Source: Ammoniphilus sp. CFH 90114 (GTDB lineage Bacteria; Bacillota; Bacilli; Aneurinibacillales; RAOX-1). From it: a stretch of DNA of 64,000 nucleotides. The position numbers and the translations under genes were made by a program. This document shows positions 35,756 through 44,700 of this stretch, in pieces; positions within the stretch are counted from its first letter, which is position 1; each line of letters begins with the position of its first letter. The stretch is from positions 194,475 to 258,474 of the forward strand of contig NZ_SDLI01000005.1 of the NCBI RefSeq assembly GCF_004123195.1, in the 5' to 3' direction. The notes beneath the pieces were generated by a model. That model saw only the letters and a program-made list of their open reading frames with translations, had not been told where the DNA came from and ran no database searches.

Positions 35756-35786
35756 AACCTTTCTCCTGGCTAGAAAGGTTTTTTTA
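35756..35786 (+). terminator. Intrinsic terminator
   Basis: AACCTTTCT and AGAAAGGTT form a 9-bp stem across CCTGGCT with seven T after it, between the lipoprotein and sigma-factor genes. Confidence 0.9.
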
Positions 35787-35854
35787 ATTAAGTGTCCCTT
35801 ACTTCGCTGTACAATTGTTATACATAGTGAAAAAACAAACAGGAGGTGAAGGGA

Positions 35855-36433
35855 TTGGATGAACAAGTCGAGAGTCTGATTGAAGAGATCAGGCAGACGG
35901 GGGACAGCGAAAAGTTTACGCAAATTATTGTGAAGTTTCAGTCTCCTATTTACCGTTATTGTTTCCGCCTGCTTGGGAATCAACAAGATGCAGAAGATCT
36001 TACACAAGATGTCTTTATCAGGGCTTTTCAAAATTTGGAGCAATATAGACCGGCTGTTTCATTCTCTGCCTGGCTATATAGGATTGCTTATAATCAATGT
36101 TCGAATAAGCTAAAGCGGAAGAAGATCTTTGATCGCATTCGTTCCATTATGAACTGGACCACCACGACAGATAGTGTAGAGCAATATGTGGAGAATCAGC
36201 TGTTTAGCGAACCCATGGCAAGGGCTCTATCTCAGTTATCTCTTGTCGAGCGAAACTTAATTATCTTGAGGATACTAGAAGAACGATCGTTCGAAGAAAT
36301 TCGGGAAATCTTAAGTTACACCAGTACCGAGGCTGTAAAAAAGAAATACCAAAGAACAAAAAACAAGTTGAAAGTATGGTTACAGGAAGGGGAGGAGTTG
36401 GAAAATGGGGCAGGTGCGACTTTCCAAGGATGA
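35855..36433 (+). CDS. ECF-type sigma-70 family sigma factor
   Basis: The 192-residue protein has sigma region 2 (FQSPIYRYCFRLLGNQQDAE, then DLTQDVFIRAFQNLEQYRP and FSAWLYRIAYNQCSNKLKR). Region 4 follows (ALSQLSLVERNLIILRILEE and SFEEIREILSYTSTEAVKKK). It directs RNA polymerase to envelope- or stress-type promoters. The TTG at 35855 sits eight bases after AGGAGG; the GTG at 35846 is part of that site. It overlaps the next gene, its likely anti-sigma factor, by 29 bases. Confidence 0.88.
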   Translation: MDEQVESLIEEIRQTGDSEKFTQIIVKFQSPIYRYCFRLLGNQQDAEDLTQDVFIRAFQNLEQYRPAVSFSAWLYRIAYNQCSNKLKRKKIFDRIRSIMNWTTTTDSVEQYVENQLFSEPMARALSQLSLVERNLIILRILEERSFEEIREILSYTSTEAVKKKYQRTKNKLKVWLQEGEELENGAGATFQG

Positions 36434-37370
36434 ACTTGAGATTAAGAGCCAATGCAATCCGTTAACACAAATCGAAATTAATATTCGGGGTGAAGTAATG
36501 AGTAAAATTAACCAAGAACCTAGCCAATCAAGCTTTCTTCTTCAGAAGCCTGCGATGGCTGGAATCTTTGCCTTATGTCTCCTCATCGTGGGGGGGATCG
36601 GGACCTATGCAACAGGGGTTTGGCAACTTACAGATTCCAAGGGAGAGATTGTCTATGAGGCCGAAACTCTGGATAAAAATTCATATATCGTGAAACGAGA
36701 AGGGATGAATCCACTAGAACAAGATCCGGAAATTACAAGGGAATGGGAACAGATTCACCGTGAGCTTCGCGACAAAATGAATGCTGGTCAAGTGATGCAC
36801 GTGTATGTGAACGACCTGTCGCTGAACCCGATACAGACCACAACCCTTCTAACCAAACCTGTCCAATATCAAGACTACGGCCAATGGGAAAAGGGACTTG
36901 AAAGGAAGAACTTCCCTTCCTTTATGAAGCCCACGCTCCTGCCTGACGGCTTTACCTTCCATTACGGCGTCGCTGAGTTTGATATCGATACGTATTACAA
37001 CATGGGTAAATTTGAACAGGAAATGAAAGAAGAAGCAAGTCGCACTGGACAAAGAATCCTGATACGTGAAGGAAACTATGATGAGACCCAACCTTCCTAT
37101 AGTTCTATAATGTTTACCAATGGTCAAGAAGAGATTGCGGTTCGGGTGCAGTTTACAGGAGCGAAAAGACTATTTGTTTCACCTGATGCGAAAGTAGAAA
37201 AGGTTTCTCTACCATCCGGTAAAGAAGGTTTTTATGTGGTGGATCAGGGAACGCAGTTTATCGAGTGGGTCAAAGGAGAAGCACCTCGAACAATTTACAC
37301 TATACAAGCGAAAGCTGACAGCAAGATATCAAAGGAAGATTTAATGTTGGTAGCGGAAAACATGAAATAA
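36405..37370 (+). CDS. Putative membrane anti-sigma factor
   Basis: The 321-residue protein has a short cytoplasmic part (about 1-48), one membrane helix (MAGIFALCLLIVGGIGTYAT, about 50-70) and a large extracytoplasmic domain with FPSFMKPTLLPDGFTFHYGV, similar to DUF4367-type regions of anti-sigma factors. The cytoplasmic part is unusually short and shows no HxxxCxxC zinc motif. The assignment rests on topology and the 29-base overlap with the sigma gene. The ATG at 36405 follows GGGGAGGAG. Confidence 0.7.
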   Translation: MGQVRLSKDELEIKSQCNPLTQIEINIRGEVMSKINQEPSQSSFLLQKPAMAGIFALCLLIVGGIGTYATGVWQLTDSKGEIVYEAETLDKNSYIVKREGMNPLEQDPEITREWEQIHRELRDKMNAGQVMHVYVNDLSLNPIQTTTLLTKPVQYQDYGQWEKGLERKNFPSFMKPTLLPDGFTFHYGVAEFDIDTYYNMGKFEQEMKEEASRTGQRILIREGNYDETQPSYSSIMFTNGQEEIAVRVQFTGAKRLFVSPDAKVEKVSLPSGKEGFYVVDQGTQFIEWVKGEAPRTIYTIQAKADSKISKEDLMLVAENMK

Positions 37371-37498
37371 CGGTGGCTTTTTGTAATATTTAGCTTCGAC
37401 ATCCGTCTATATAATAGAATATCATCGTTCTAATTTTGATTGAATATGTCATAGATTAGAAAGGGTTATTCGATGATCTAACGGAAGGGGAGAGGCTT

Positions 37499-38113
37499 AT
37501 GTTTAGAAAATTGGCTTCAGAAGCATTGGGGTTAAGTGATATAGGAAAAGTAATTGATCCAAAGGATTACGATAAGGTTGACTCTGATGACTATGTCATG
37601 CACGAGGACAAAGAGAAGATCTATTTCCTCATCAAGTCTAAGAAGGATGAGTATTGCTTTACCAATATGGCTCTTATTCACCTTGACGGGGACAGCGCAG
37701 TGAGTTCTAAGCGTACGTTAAAAAGGTATGACTACCATGCTAATCCGATCACAGATGTGTACCTGGAGACAGCAGGTACCATTGACCTCGATTGTGAGAT
37801 CAAGTTTAAACTTGGAGGATCGTCATTTTCCATAGATGTGGACAAAAATCAGATCGAAAAGCTAAAAGATTTATATAAATCTCTATTACGCATCTCTTTA
37901 ATCGTAGCCACGAACAAGGCGAAGCATGAAAATGCACACCAAAGTTTAAGTACAGCGGTGGATATTGTCAAGGGTCTCACTCGTACGGAGGCCGATCTTT
38001 CCGCTCAATTTGCTAAGATCAATGAAATTACGTTTAATTGGTTAGAGTCAAAAAGAAGCGAATATCATATCTCTGACTTTGGCTTCGTGTTTGAGAAGTA
38101 TATTAATAATTAG
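37499..38113 (+). CDS. YvbH-like protein with bacterial PH domain
   Basis: The 204-residue cytoplasmic protein has an N-terminal bacterial PH-like domain (IYFLIKSKKDEYCFTNMALI, then HANPITDVYLETAGTIDLDC, about 40-130). A helical C-terminal part follows (LRISLIVATNKAKHENAHQS onward), matching the YvbH oligomerisation region. The function is unknown. The ATG follows GGAAGGGGAGAGG. It is monocistronic as far as can be seen. Confidence 0.8.
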   Translation: MFRKLASEALGLSDIGKVIDPKDYDKVDSDDYVMHEDKEKIYFLIKSKKDEYCFTNMALIHLDGDSAVSSKRTLKRYDYHANPITDVYLETAGTIDLDCEIKFKLGGSSFSIDVDKNQIEKLKDLYKSLLRISLIVATNKAKHENAHQSLSTAVDIVKGLTRTEADLSAQFAKINEITFNWLESKRSEYHISDFGFVFEKYINN

Positions 38114-38309
38114 GAGAACAGAAGCAGGGCTTTCCCGACAGCTAGACTGGCGAGGAATGCTTTGCTTTTTATTTTTGATTAAATAACAGGACAGGGAATC
38201 CCTTATATTTATGTTCACATTGATAGACTCGGTTGATAGAGGTACTATTCGGAAAAGTTGTAAAATTATCCAGCGGTTGATAGAATTTAGTAGAGAGGAG
38301 TGATCATAC

Positions 38310-38615
38310 ATGGCTTATTTATTACAAGTCGATTTTAAGATGGAAGGCCCATTTGGTAGAGAGATGGCGGATAGTTTCTCGGATCTAGCAAGAAGCATTA
38401 ATGAAGAAGAAGGGCTTCTCTGGAAGATTTGGACGGAGAACAGCGAAGCAAAAGAAGCTGGCGGCATTTATCTGTTTGAGACTAAAGAAACGGCTCAACA
38501 GTATTTAACCATGCATACGGCGCGTCTAAAGGGGTTCGGAATTGAACACGTTAACGCGAAGATATTTCAAGTCAATGAAGCCTTAACGAAATTGAATCAG
38601 GGACCAATTCGTTAA
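38310..38615 (+). CDS. YdhR-like putative monooxygenase (dimeric alpha/beta barrel)
   Basis: The 101-residue protein reads AYLLQVDFKMEGPFGREMAD, then INEEEGLLWKIWTENSEAKE and AGGIYLFETKETAQQYLTMH. This pattern is that of the YdhR family, small ferredoxin-like-fold proteins grouped with monooxygenases. The ATG follows AGAGGAGTGATC. The catalytic role of the family is uncertain. Confidence 0.88.
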   Translation: MAYLLQVDFKMEGPFGREMADSFSDLARSINEEEGLLWKIWTENSEAKEAGGIYLFETKETAQQYLTMHTARLKGFGIEHVNAKIFQVNEALTKLNQGPIR

Positions 38616-38633
38616 GGAGAAAGGCATAGGATT

Positions 38634-38662
38634 TGGAGTGGCCATATGGCTGCTCCTCTTTT
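38634..38662 (+). terminator. Probable intrinsic terminator
   Basis: GGAGTGGCC and GGCTGCTCC pair (with two mismatches) across ATAT and are followed by TCTTTTTG, after the YdhR-like gene. Confidence 0.6.
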
Positions 38663-38743
38663 TGTTTGTGCTAGGACATTTCTAAAATTTCTGTATAAGT
38701 GTTAAACTTAGTTTACAAGTGACTATGGTGAGGAGGTGGGCGA

Positions 38744-40627
38744 TTGAATCCAAAGATGAAAGATCAAAGTGAAATAGAGTTGTTAAAAAAAGAAAATGAA
38801 AAATTAAAGTTAGAACTGCAGACTTTCAAAGAACAAAATCAAAACTTAAGTTCAATCAGTAAAAAGTTTGAACAATTATTTAATAATATAACGGATGCAG
38901 TATATTATTTTAAAATCGATATAAATGGTATATCGGGGAAATTTATAGAAATTAATCGAATTGCCTATGAACGTTTAGGCTACACCAAAAATGAAATGCT
39001 AAACCTGTCCCCTTTTGAGATCGATATCCATGAAAACAAGGAAGTCCAGGAGATTCTTCAGAAGATATCTAACAATGAAACGACCACATTTGAAACTACT
39101 CACGTATGTAAAGACGGTACACGGATACCTGTTGAAAACAATACACATACTTTGGATGCTAAGGATGGAAAATTTATTCTTTCGGTCTGTAGGGATATTT
39201 CGGATAGGAAGGAAGCAGAAGATTCATTACATAGGCTTGAGTCCTTCTATAACCATAGTTCGGAAGGTATCGCTATATTTGATTTGTCTGGAAGGATTCT
39301 GCAAGCTAATCAAGCATTTGAAGTGATATTTGGTTATATGGAACACGAGGTAAAGGGTAAGCGCCTTCCTGTTACACCTGGTTTTTCGATGCAAGAAGCA
39401 GAATATCTTCTTAGGGAAACGTTAAAAGGAAATAATACGAAACAATTCGAAACCATCAAGCAAAGGAAAAATGGCGATTATATTACCGTAAGTATTACAA
39501 TGTCTCCTATTCGCGATAAAAATACAGGTAAGATCAATGCCATGGCAGGAATTGTTAGAGATATTACACAACAGAAATCTGTTATGATTCAATTAGAATC
39601 TTTTATTCAAAATAACATAGATTCCATCCTGATCTTTGATAAAAGAGAAAAGCTACTAAGAGTGAATTCGGCATTTGAAAACGTTTTTGGTTGGGGGGCA
39701 GAGGAGCTATTAGGGCTCTCGATTAAGGAAATGCCAATTATCCCAAAAGAGAAAAGACAAGAGGTAGTCGATTTCACCCAAAGTATTAAAGCTGATAAAG
39801 GAATAAGAGGCTGCGAGTCCTATCGAATAAAAAAGGACGGAAGTAGGGTGGATGTCTTACTTACCACTTTCTCAGTAAAAAATGATCTGAATAAAAATAT
39901 ATGGCTTGTTGTTATTTTAAAGGATATAACAGAAAAGAAAAGAGCGGAAAAACTTCTGATCGACTCGGAGAAGCTGTCTGTAGCGGGTGAATTAGCTGCT
40001 AGTATCGCCCATGAAATTCGCAATCCGATCACAGCCATTAAGGGCTTCCTTCAACTCATGGATAAGAAAACAGAAAATCAGTCTTATTTTGAAATTATAG
40101 ATAGTGAAATGAATAGAATTGAATTGATTCTAAATGAACTACTGCTGCTTGCTAAACCACAGGTTATAAAACTCGAAGAAAAAAATATTTGTATACCCCT
40201 AGAACAATCGATTGCCTTATTAAGTGCTCAAGCAAATATGAACAGTGTAGTGGTCAAGAACGATTACGAACCCGATGATTACATTCTATTGTGTGAAGAA
40301 AATCGATTAAAGCAGGTGTTTATTAACGTCATTAAGAACGCCATTGATGCTATGCCGAATGGAGGACAATTAACCATTCAACTCAGAAAATTAGATGAGA
40401 TCGGCAAGCTGCTTATTCGCTTTATTGACCAGGGTTGCGGAATACCTCAGAATGTTCTCCTTAGGATAGGTGAACCTTTTTATACAACAAAAGAAAAAGG
40501 AACGGGTTTAGGGTTCATGGTCTGCAAAAGTATAATAGAAGATCACAACGGTGAAATAAACGTTTCTAGTGAAGTGAATAAAGGGACTACAGTAGAAATT
40601 ACTTTGCCTCTTCCGCCCATCCTCTAA
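38744..40627 (+). CDS. Multi-PAS soluble sensor histidine kinase
   Basis: The 627-residue kinase starts with a coiled coil (LLKKENEKLKLELQTFKEQN) and three PAS domains (about 40-160, 165-285 and 290-405). HisKA follows with phospho-acceptor His423 (SIAHEIRNPI), then HATPase with NVIKNAIDAMPNGG, DQGCGIP and GEPFYTTKEKGTGLGF. There are no membrane helices, so it senses an internal signal. The architecture recalls KinA/KinE-type sporulation kinases, and no response regulator is adjacent. The TTG at 38744 follows GAGGAGGTGGG. Confidence 0.92.
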   Translation: MNPKMKDQSEIELLKKENEKLKLELQTFKEQNQNLSSISKKFEQLFNNITDAVYYFKIDINGISGKFIEINRIAYERLGYTKNEMLNLSPFEIDIHENKEVQEILQKISNNETTTFETTHVCKDGTRIPVENNTHTLDAKDGKFILSVCRDISDRKEAEDSLHRLESFYNHSSEGIAIFDLSGRILQANQAFEVIFGYMEHEVKGKRLPVTPGFSMQEAEYLLRETLKGNNTKQFETIKQRKNGDYITVSITMSPIRDKNTGKINAMAGIVRDITQQKSVMIQLESFIQNNIDSILIFDKREKLLRVNSAFENVFGWGAEELLGLSIKEMPIIPKEKRQEVVDFTQSIKADKGIRGCESYRIKKDGSRVDVLLTTFSVKNDLNKNIWLVVILKDITEKKRAEKLLIDSEKLSVAGELAASIAHEIRNPITAIKGFLQLMDKKTENQSYFEIIDSEMNRIELILNELLLLAKPQVIKLEEKNICIPLEQSIALLSAQANMNSVVVKNDYEPDDYILLCEENRLKQVFINVIKNAIDAMPNGGQLTIQLRKLDEIGKLLIRFIDQGCGIPQNVLLRIGEPFYTTKEKGTGLGFMVCKSIIEDHNGEINVSSEVNKGTTVEITLPLPPIL

Positions 40628-40635
40628 CTACCTAT

Positions 40636-40671
40636 AAAAAGAAGGACAGTTCCTAGGCTGTCCTTCTTTTT
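40636..40671 (+). terminator. Intrinsic terminator
   Basis: AGAAGGACAG and CTGTCCTTCT form a 10-bp stem with an eight-base loop, flanked by A and T runs. Confidence 0.9.
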
Positions 40672-40843
40672 ATTAATCCTCATTTTCCTCATTAAGACAA
40701 TCAATTCAATAATTTTCCAGATTTCTTGTAGTCTTTAAGAATAATCGCTAATTGTGTCATTTTTCTTTTATTTTATTGGTAAAGCATGTTAAAATATTAA
40801 GAAAAATCTAACTTAATCAATATTTGTGAAAGGCAGGGATATC

Positions 40844-41593
40844 ATGTTTCGTCCTATTAAATCACAAAGAATAGTAGATACCATTTTTAATCAGATCATG
40901 GATATGATCATTCAGCAGAAATTAAAGTCGGGAGACAAATTGCCGCCGGAACGGATCATTGCAGAAGAAATGCAGTGCAGTCGCTCAGCGGTAAGAGAAG
41001 CCTTGAAAATGTTGGAACATTCGGGAGTAGTACAAACGATACAAGGGGCCCAAGGAGGGTGCTTTGTAAAGGAGAGTAATTTGGATGGGGTCGCATCATC
41101 TATTACCTTACTGTATAAATTGGGTCAAGTGAGTATGATGGAGCTGATTGAAGTGAGGAAAATTCTGGAGGTGACTACGGCTGGAAAAGCAGCCAAGAGA
41201 ATGACGCCTAATGAGCTTAATCAGATTAAGGAGAATGTTTGCCAGTTGCAGAAAAGTTATAAAGACAAAGCATTTATGATTCAAAACAATCGAGAATTCC
41301 ATCGATTAATTGCTCAGTTTTCTGGTAATACCATGCTTCTTTTGTTAATGAATACGATTTTAGATTCCATTGACCATTCCGTAGAGCAGTTGATTACTAC
41401 GGATGAGAATAGAGAAAAGGTGCTTCGTTCCCATATGAGGATTCTTGATGCATTTGAACGTAGAGATGAACAACTAGCTATGGAAGCGATGGAACAACAT
41501 ATTGGTGGAATGGAAAAAAATGTAGAAAACATGATAAAAGGGTTGAAAGTTAAAGATGAAGTAAATATAATAGAGACAGTTAAGAAAATTTAG
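40844..41593 (+). CDS. FadR/GntR-family regulator (FCD domain)
   Basis: The 249-residue protein has a winged-helix N-terminus (GDKLPPERIIAEEMQCSRSA, VREALKMLEHSGVVQTIQGA). An FCD effector domain follows (ELIEVRKILEVTTAGKAAKR, NREFHRLIAQFSGN, HMRILDAFERRDEQLAMEAM), including the metal-binding histidines usual for the family. FCD regulators respond to carboxylic acids. It lies immediately upstream of a tricarboxylate-type transporter operon and probably represses it. The ATG at 40844 follows AAAGGCAGGG. Confidence 0.92.
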   Translation: MFRPIKSQRIVDTIFNQIMDMIIQQKLKSGDKLPPERIIAEEMQCSRSAVREALKMLEHSGVVQTIQGAQGGCFVKESNLDGVASSITLLYKLGQVSMMELIEVRKILEVTTAGKAAKRMTPNELNQIKENVCQLQKSYKDKAFMIQNNREFHRLIAQFSGNTMLLLLMNTILDSIDHSVEQLITTDENREKVLRSHMRILDAFERRDEQLAMEAMEQHIGGMEKNVENMIKGLKVKDEVNIIETVKKI

Positions 41594-41614
41594 ATTATTT
41601 TAAATTAACTTCTT

Positions 41615-41625
41615 TGGTCAGACAT
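41615..41625 (+). promoter_or_regulatory. Possible FadR-type operator before tctC
   Basis: TGGTCAGACAT fits the FCD-GntR consensus TNGTNNNACNA at all but its last position and lies 36 bases before the tctC start. Single short match, so weak on its own. Confidence 0.4.
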
Positions 41626-41660
41626 TTAAAAGGTAGTAATTATGACAAGGAGGGGAATTG

Positions 41661-42674
41661 ATGAAGTATCGTTCATTGCTATGTCTCATTGTGGGGATGA
41701 TGTTAGTTGTTACGGCATGTGGTGGAGGGGGAACCCAATCTGCAACAGGAAATAGTGCAAGTCCAACTAGTGAATCCCAACCTAAGGCTGCTGAACCTTC
41801 CTATCCAACGAAGCCAGTTGAATTCATTATTCAGTATGGCGCAGGCGGAGGAACCGATTTATCGTATCGGGCAATACTGAAGAACATCGAAAAAGATTTT
41901 GGTAAAAGTATTGTGGTTAAGAATGTCGAAGGGGGCGGTGGAATTACAGGAATTACCCAGTTGTCAAAAGCTGACCCTAATGGCTATAGTGCGGGAGTAA
42001 TTGCCGCTGGACAGATGGTACATGCTCCACTGTTTAAGGAAGTGCCGGTTTCCTTGGATGATTTTGTAGTGGCAGGGGCATTTGGAGAATTTCTCTATGG
42101 CATCATTGTTAAAGATGACGCACCTTACAATACTTTTGAGGAATTTGTTCAATATGTGAAGGATAACCCAGGCAAGCTGAATGCTTCCACAGTACCTGCT
42201 ACGGTTTCGACGGTTCTCTATACATGGCTTAAGAGTGAATTCGGCCTAGAGTTTAATGAACTTCCTTTTAATTCATCTGCTGATTCAACGAAGGCTCTCC
42301 TTGATGGTAGTGCGGACTTCACTTTTGCTGTATCTTCCGGAACGAATCCTTTAATTGAATCGAAAGATGTAAAGTTGATCGCTTCCACTAGTAATTCCAG
42401 ATGGCCGATTGCACCCGAGGTACCCACCCTATTAGAGCTAGGATATGAGAATGCAAGTATTCGCACGTTCCTTGGGATCGGTTTTCCGAAGGGGACGCCT
42501 GAAGATGTTACCTCCAAGTGGGAAGACGCAATCAAGAAAGCTCTAGAAGATCCAGAGGTCCAAGATCAATTTAAGAAGATGTCAGTAGAGCCTTCCTATA
42601 TGAGTGCCGAAGAATTCAAGAAGAATCTTGAGGATTTAGATCATAACTTAAAACTTATGCTGGGTAAAAAATAA
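41661..42674 (+). CDS. Tripartite tricarboxylate transporter substrate-binding lipoprotein (TctC)
   Basis: The 337-residue protein has a lipoprotein signal with lipobox VVTACGG and a Ser/Thr-rich linker. The Bug/TctC fold follows: YPTKPVEFIIQYGAGGGTDL, VVKNVEGGGGITGITQLSKA, DPNGYSAGVI, and a late WPIAPEVPTLLELGYENASI. It captures a carboxylate outside the membrane and delivers it to TctAB encoded downstream. The ATG at 41661 follows AAGGAGGGGAAT. It lies 68 bases after the regulator gene. Confidence 0.93.
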   Translation: MKYRSLLCLIVGMMLVVTACGGGGTQSATGNSASPTSESQPKAAEPSYPTKPVEFIIQYGAGGGTDLSYRAILKNIEKDFGKSIVVKNVEGGGGITGITQLSKADPNGYSAGVIAAGQMVHAPLFKEVPVSLDDFVVAGAFGEFLYGIIVKDDAPYNTFEEFVQYVKDNPGKLNASTVPATVSTVLYTWLKSEFGLEFNELPFNSSADSTKALLDGSADFTFAVSSGTNPLIESKDVKLIASTSNSRWPIAPEVPTLLELGYENASIRTFLGIGFPKGTPEDVTSKWEDAIKKALEDPEVQDQFKKMSVEPSYMSAEEFKKNLEDLDHNLKLMLGKK

Positions 42675-42698
42675 GCGACGAAAAGAGAGGACATAGCC

Positions 42699-44159
42699 GT
42701 GAGAGTTATCATTGGGCAAATTGTACATGAAACCAATACGTTTTCCACGGTGCTCGCAACGAAAAAGCACTTTCAGATGTCCGAATGGGACTTTCGGGAA
42801 GTTGTTTTAGAAAGACATCATGGCGTAAAGGATTACCTTGGAGGCATGATTGATGAAGCTGAAAGGTTAGGGATTCAGGTTATCCCTACCTTTTCCGCTT
42901 TTACACGTCCATCGGGTGTGATTGAAAGAGAAACCTATGAAGAATTAAAACGCGAATTTATCCAAACGATTCTAGATGCGGGAAACATCGATGCCATCTG
43001 CTTTAATCTGCATGGAGCAGGAGTAGCAGAACAGACCGAAGATATCGAGGGAGATTTGCTCGAAGAACTACGTAGGTGTCTGGGGAAGAGCATTCCTATC
43101 GTGATTACTCTGGACCTTCATGCGAATGTGACGGAAAAGATGGTTGAACACGCCGATATGTTGATTGGGGTAAAGGAGTATCCACATATTGATTCGTATG
43201 AGATAGGGATCAAGGCGATGCGTTGGACCGAGGCGATGGTAAAGGAGAAGATTCAGCCAACGATGCATTTTATTTCCTTACCCTTGATGATCCCACTTAG
43301 CACTTCGTTCACTTCTCCGGTGAAGGATATTAATGAAATTTGCCGTGGATGGGAAGAGATGTCAGACGTGATTGAGTGTTCCTTCTACCATGGCTTCCCT
43401 TATGCCGATATTGCTGAGGTTGGATGTTCCATTGTCACGATTACTCTGGGGGATCAGGAAAAGGCAAAAGAAATGGGCGAGAAGCTAGCGGATTACGTAA
43501 TTAACGTGAGAAAAGATTTTTTTCCACCCATTTTATCTCCTCAAGCAGGGATCGTAGAAGCTCTGAAGGGGAAAGGATTCCCTGTGGTTCTCAATGAAAC
43601 GTCTGACAATCCCGGGGGTGGAGCACCCGGTGATGGGACGCACCTACTGCGAGCCATGATAGAGTCTGGAGTAGCCCCAGCTTGTTTTGGAACGATTTTT
43701 GACCCGGAGACGGCTGAGCAGGCCCACCTTGCGGGAGTGGGGCAGTGGATCAGTGTGCGTCTTGGTGGCAAAATTGATCCGGTTCATGGAGCCCCTCTTG
43801 AAATGAGGGTATACGTTAAGTCTTTAACAGATGGTCAATATACCCAAAGTTCGCCCATGTGGACGGGGATGAAGGTCAATTTAGGTAAGTCAGCCAGACT
43901 GCAGGCCAATGGCATTGATATTGTTGTTTGTTCATGGAGATCTCAAGTGTTCGATGATCAAATCTTTAGACTTCACGGGATCTTTATTCAAGACTATAAA
44001 ATTGTAGGATTAAAGTCTAGCAATCATTTTCGAGCCTTTTTTGGTAAGGTTACGGATTCTATTATCACGGTTAGCGCTCCAGGATGGAGCAGTGTGAATT
44101 TATCTGATTTTAGATACTGCAAGGTAGTTCGAAAGGTATACCCGTTTCATGAGATTTAA
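42699..44159 (+). CDS. M81 family metallopeptidase (MlrC-like)
   Basis: The 486-residue protein begins VIIGQIVHETNTFS, with the first metal-ligand region. It then has FNLHGAGVAEQTEDIEGDLL, ITLDLHANVTEKMVEHADML and the C-terminal MlrC segment NETSDNPGGGAPGDGTHLLR. MlrC was described in microcystin breakdown, but M81 proteins are widespread in bacteria that do not degrade microcystin. Here it sits between the tctC and tctB genes, so it probably hydrolyses the compound imported by this transporter, perhaps an amide or peptide-like carboxylate. The GTG at 42699 follows AGAGAGG. Confidence 0.92.
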   Translation: MRVIIGQIVHETNTFSTVLATKKHFQMSEWDFREVVLERHHGVKDYLGGMIDEAERLGIQVIPTFSAFTRPSGVIERETYEELKREFIQTILDAGNIDAICFNLHGAGVAEQTEDIEGDLLEELRRCLGKSIPIVITLDLHANVTEKMVEHADMLIGVKEYPHIDSYEIGIKAMRWTEAMVKEKIQPTMHFISLPLMIPLSTSFTSPVKDINEICRGWEEMSDVIECSFYHGFPYADIAEVGCSIVTITLGDQEKAKEMGEKLADYVINVRKDFFPPILSPQAGIVEALKGKGFPVVLNETSDNPGGGAPGDGTHLLRAMIESGVAPACFGTIFDPETAEQAHLAGVGQWISVRLGGKIDPVHGAPLEMRVYVKSLTDGQYTQSSPMWTGMKVNLGKSARLQANGIDIVVCSWRSQVFDDQIFRLHGIFIQDYKIVGLKSSNHFRAFFGKVTDSIITVSAPGWSSVNLSDFRYCKVVRKVYPFHEI

Positions 44160-44184
44160 CTTGGGAGTGTAAGGGGGGAAACAC

Positions 44185-44676
44185 GTGAATCGAATATGGA
44201 TGAATAAGGAAGTCATGAGTGGCGGGGGCCTTCTTGCCATATCGCTCATCTTAATGCTTTTAACTCCAACGCAAGTTCCGATTGAAGAAAATGGTTTAGC
44301 CCTTTCTCCACGATTTTTCCCCTATACAATCCTAAGTTTAATAGGACTGTTATCTATCTCCTTACTTATTCAAGGATTTAGAAATCGAGTAACAACGTTC
44401 AGTAAGGAACCTTCTAATACGACGGTTAAAGAGTTTTTGTTATTTGTGCTCGTGGCTGTTTTTATTCTATTGGCTGCACCGTATATTGGTTTTTCTTTTT
44501 CCAGTATGTTAGGAATTGCCCTAATCTATTGGATGGCAGGAATCAGAGGTTGGGTAAATTTATTAGTTCCTGCGATTTTAGTTCCCTTAGTAACGGATTT
44601 TATTTTTCGATACGCGCTACAGGTTTATTTGCCTCTTGGTTTTTGGGAACCGATCATAGATTCTTTTCTTTATTAG
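44185..44676 (+). CDS. Tripartite tricarboxylate transporter small subunit (TctB)
   Basis: The 163-residue protein has four membrane helices (about 12-30, 44-62, 88-108 and 115-150) and the TctB-like segment LSPRFFPYTILSLIGLLSIS. It partners TctA in the membrane. The GTG at 44185 follows AAGGGGGGAA and the gene lies 25 bases before tctA. Confidence 0.88.
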   Translation: MNRIWMNKEVMSGGGLLAISLILMLLTPTQVPIEENGLALSPRFFPYTILSLIGLLSISLLIQGFRNRVTTFSKEPSNTTVKEFLLFVLVAVFILLAAPYIGFSFSSMLGIALIYWMAGIRGWVNLLVPAILVPLVTDFIFRYALQVYLPLGFWEPIIDSFLY

Positions 44677-44700
44677 ACGAGAAGAAAGGATGGCTCAGAA

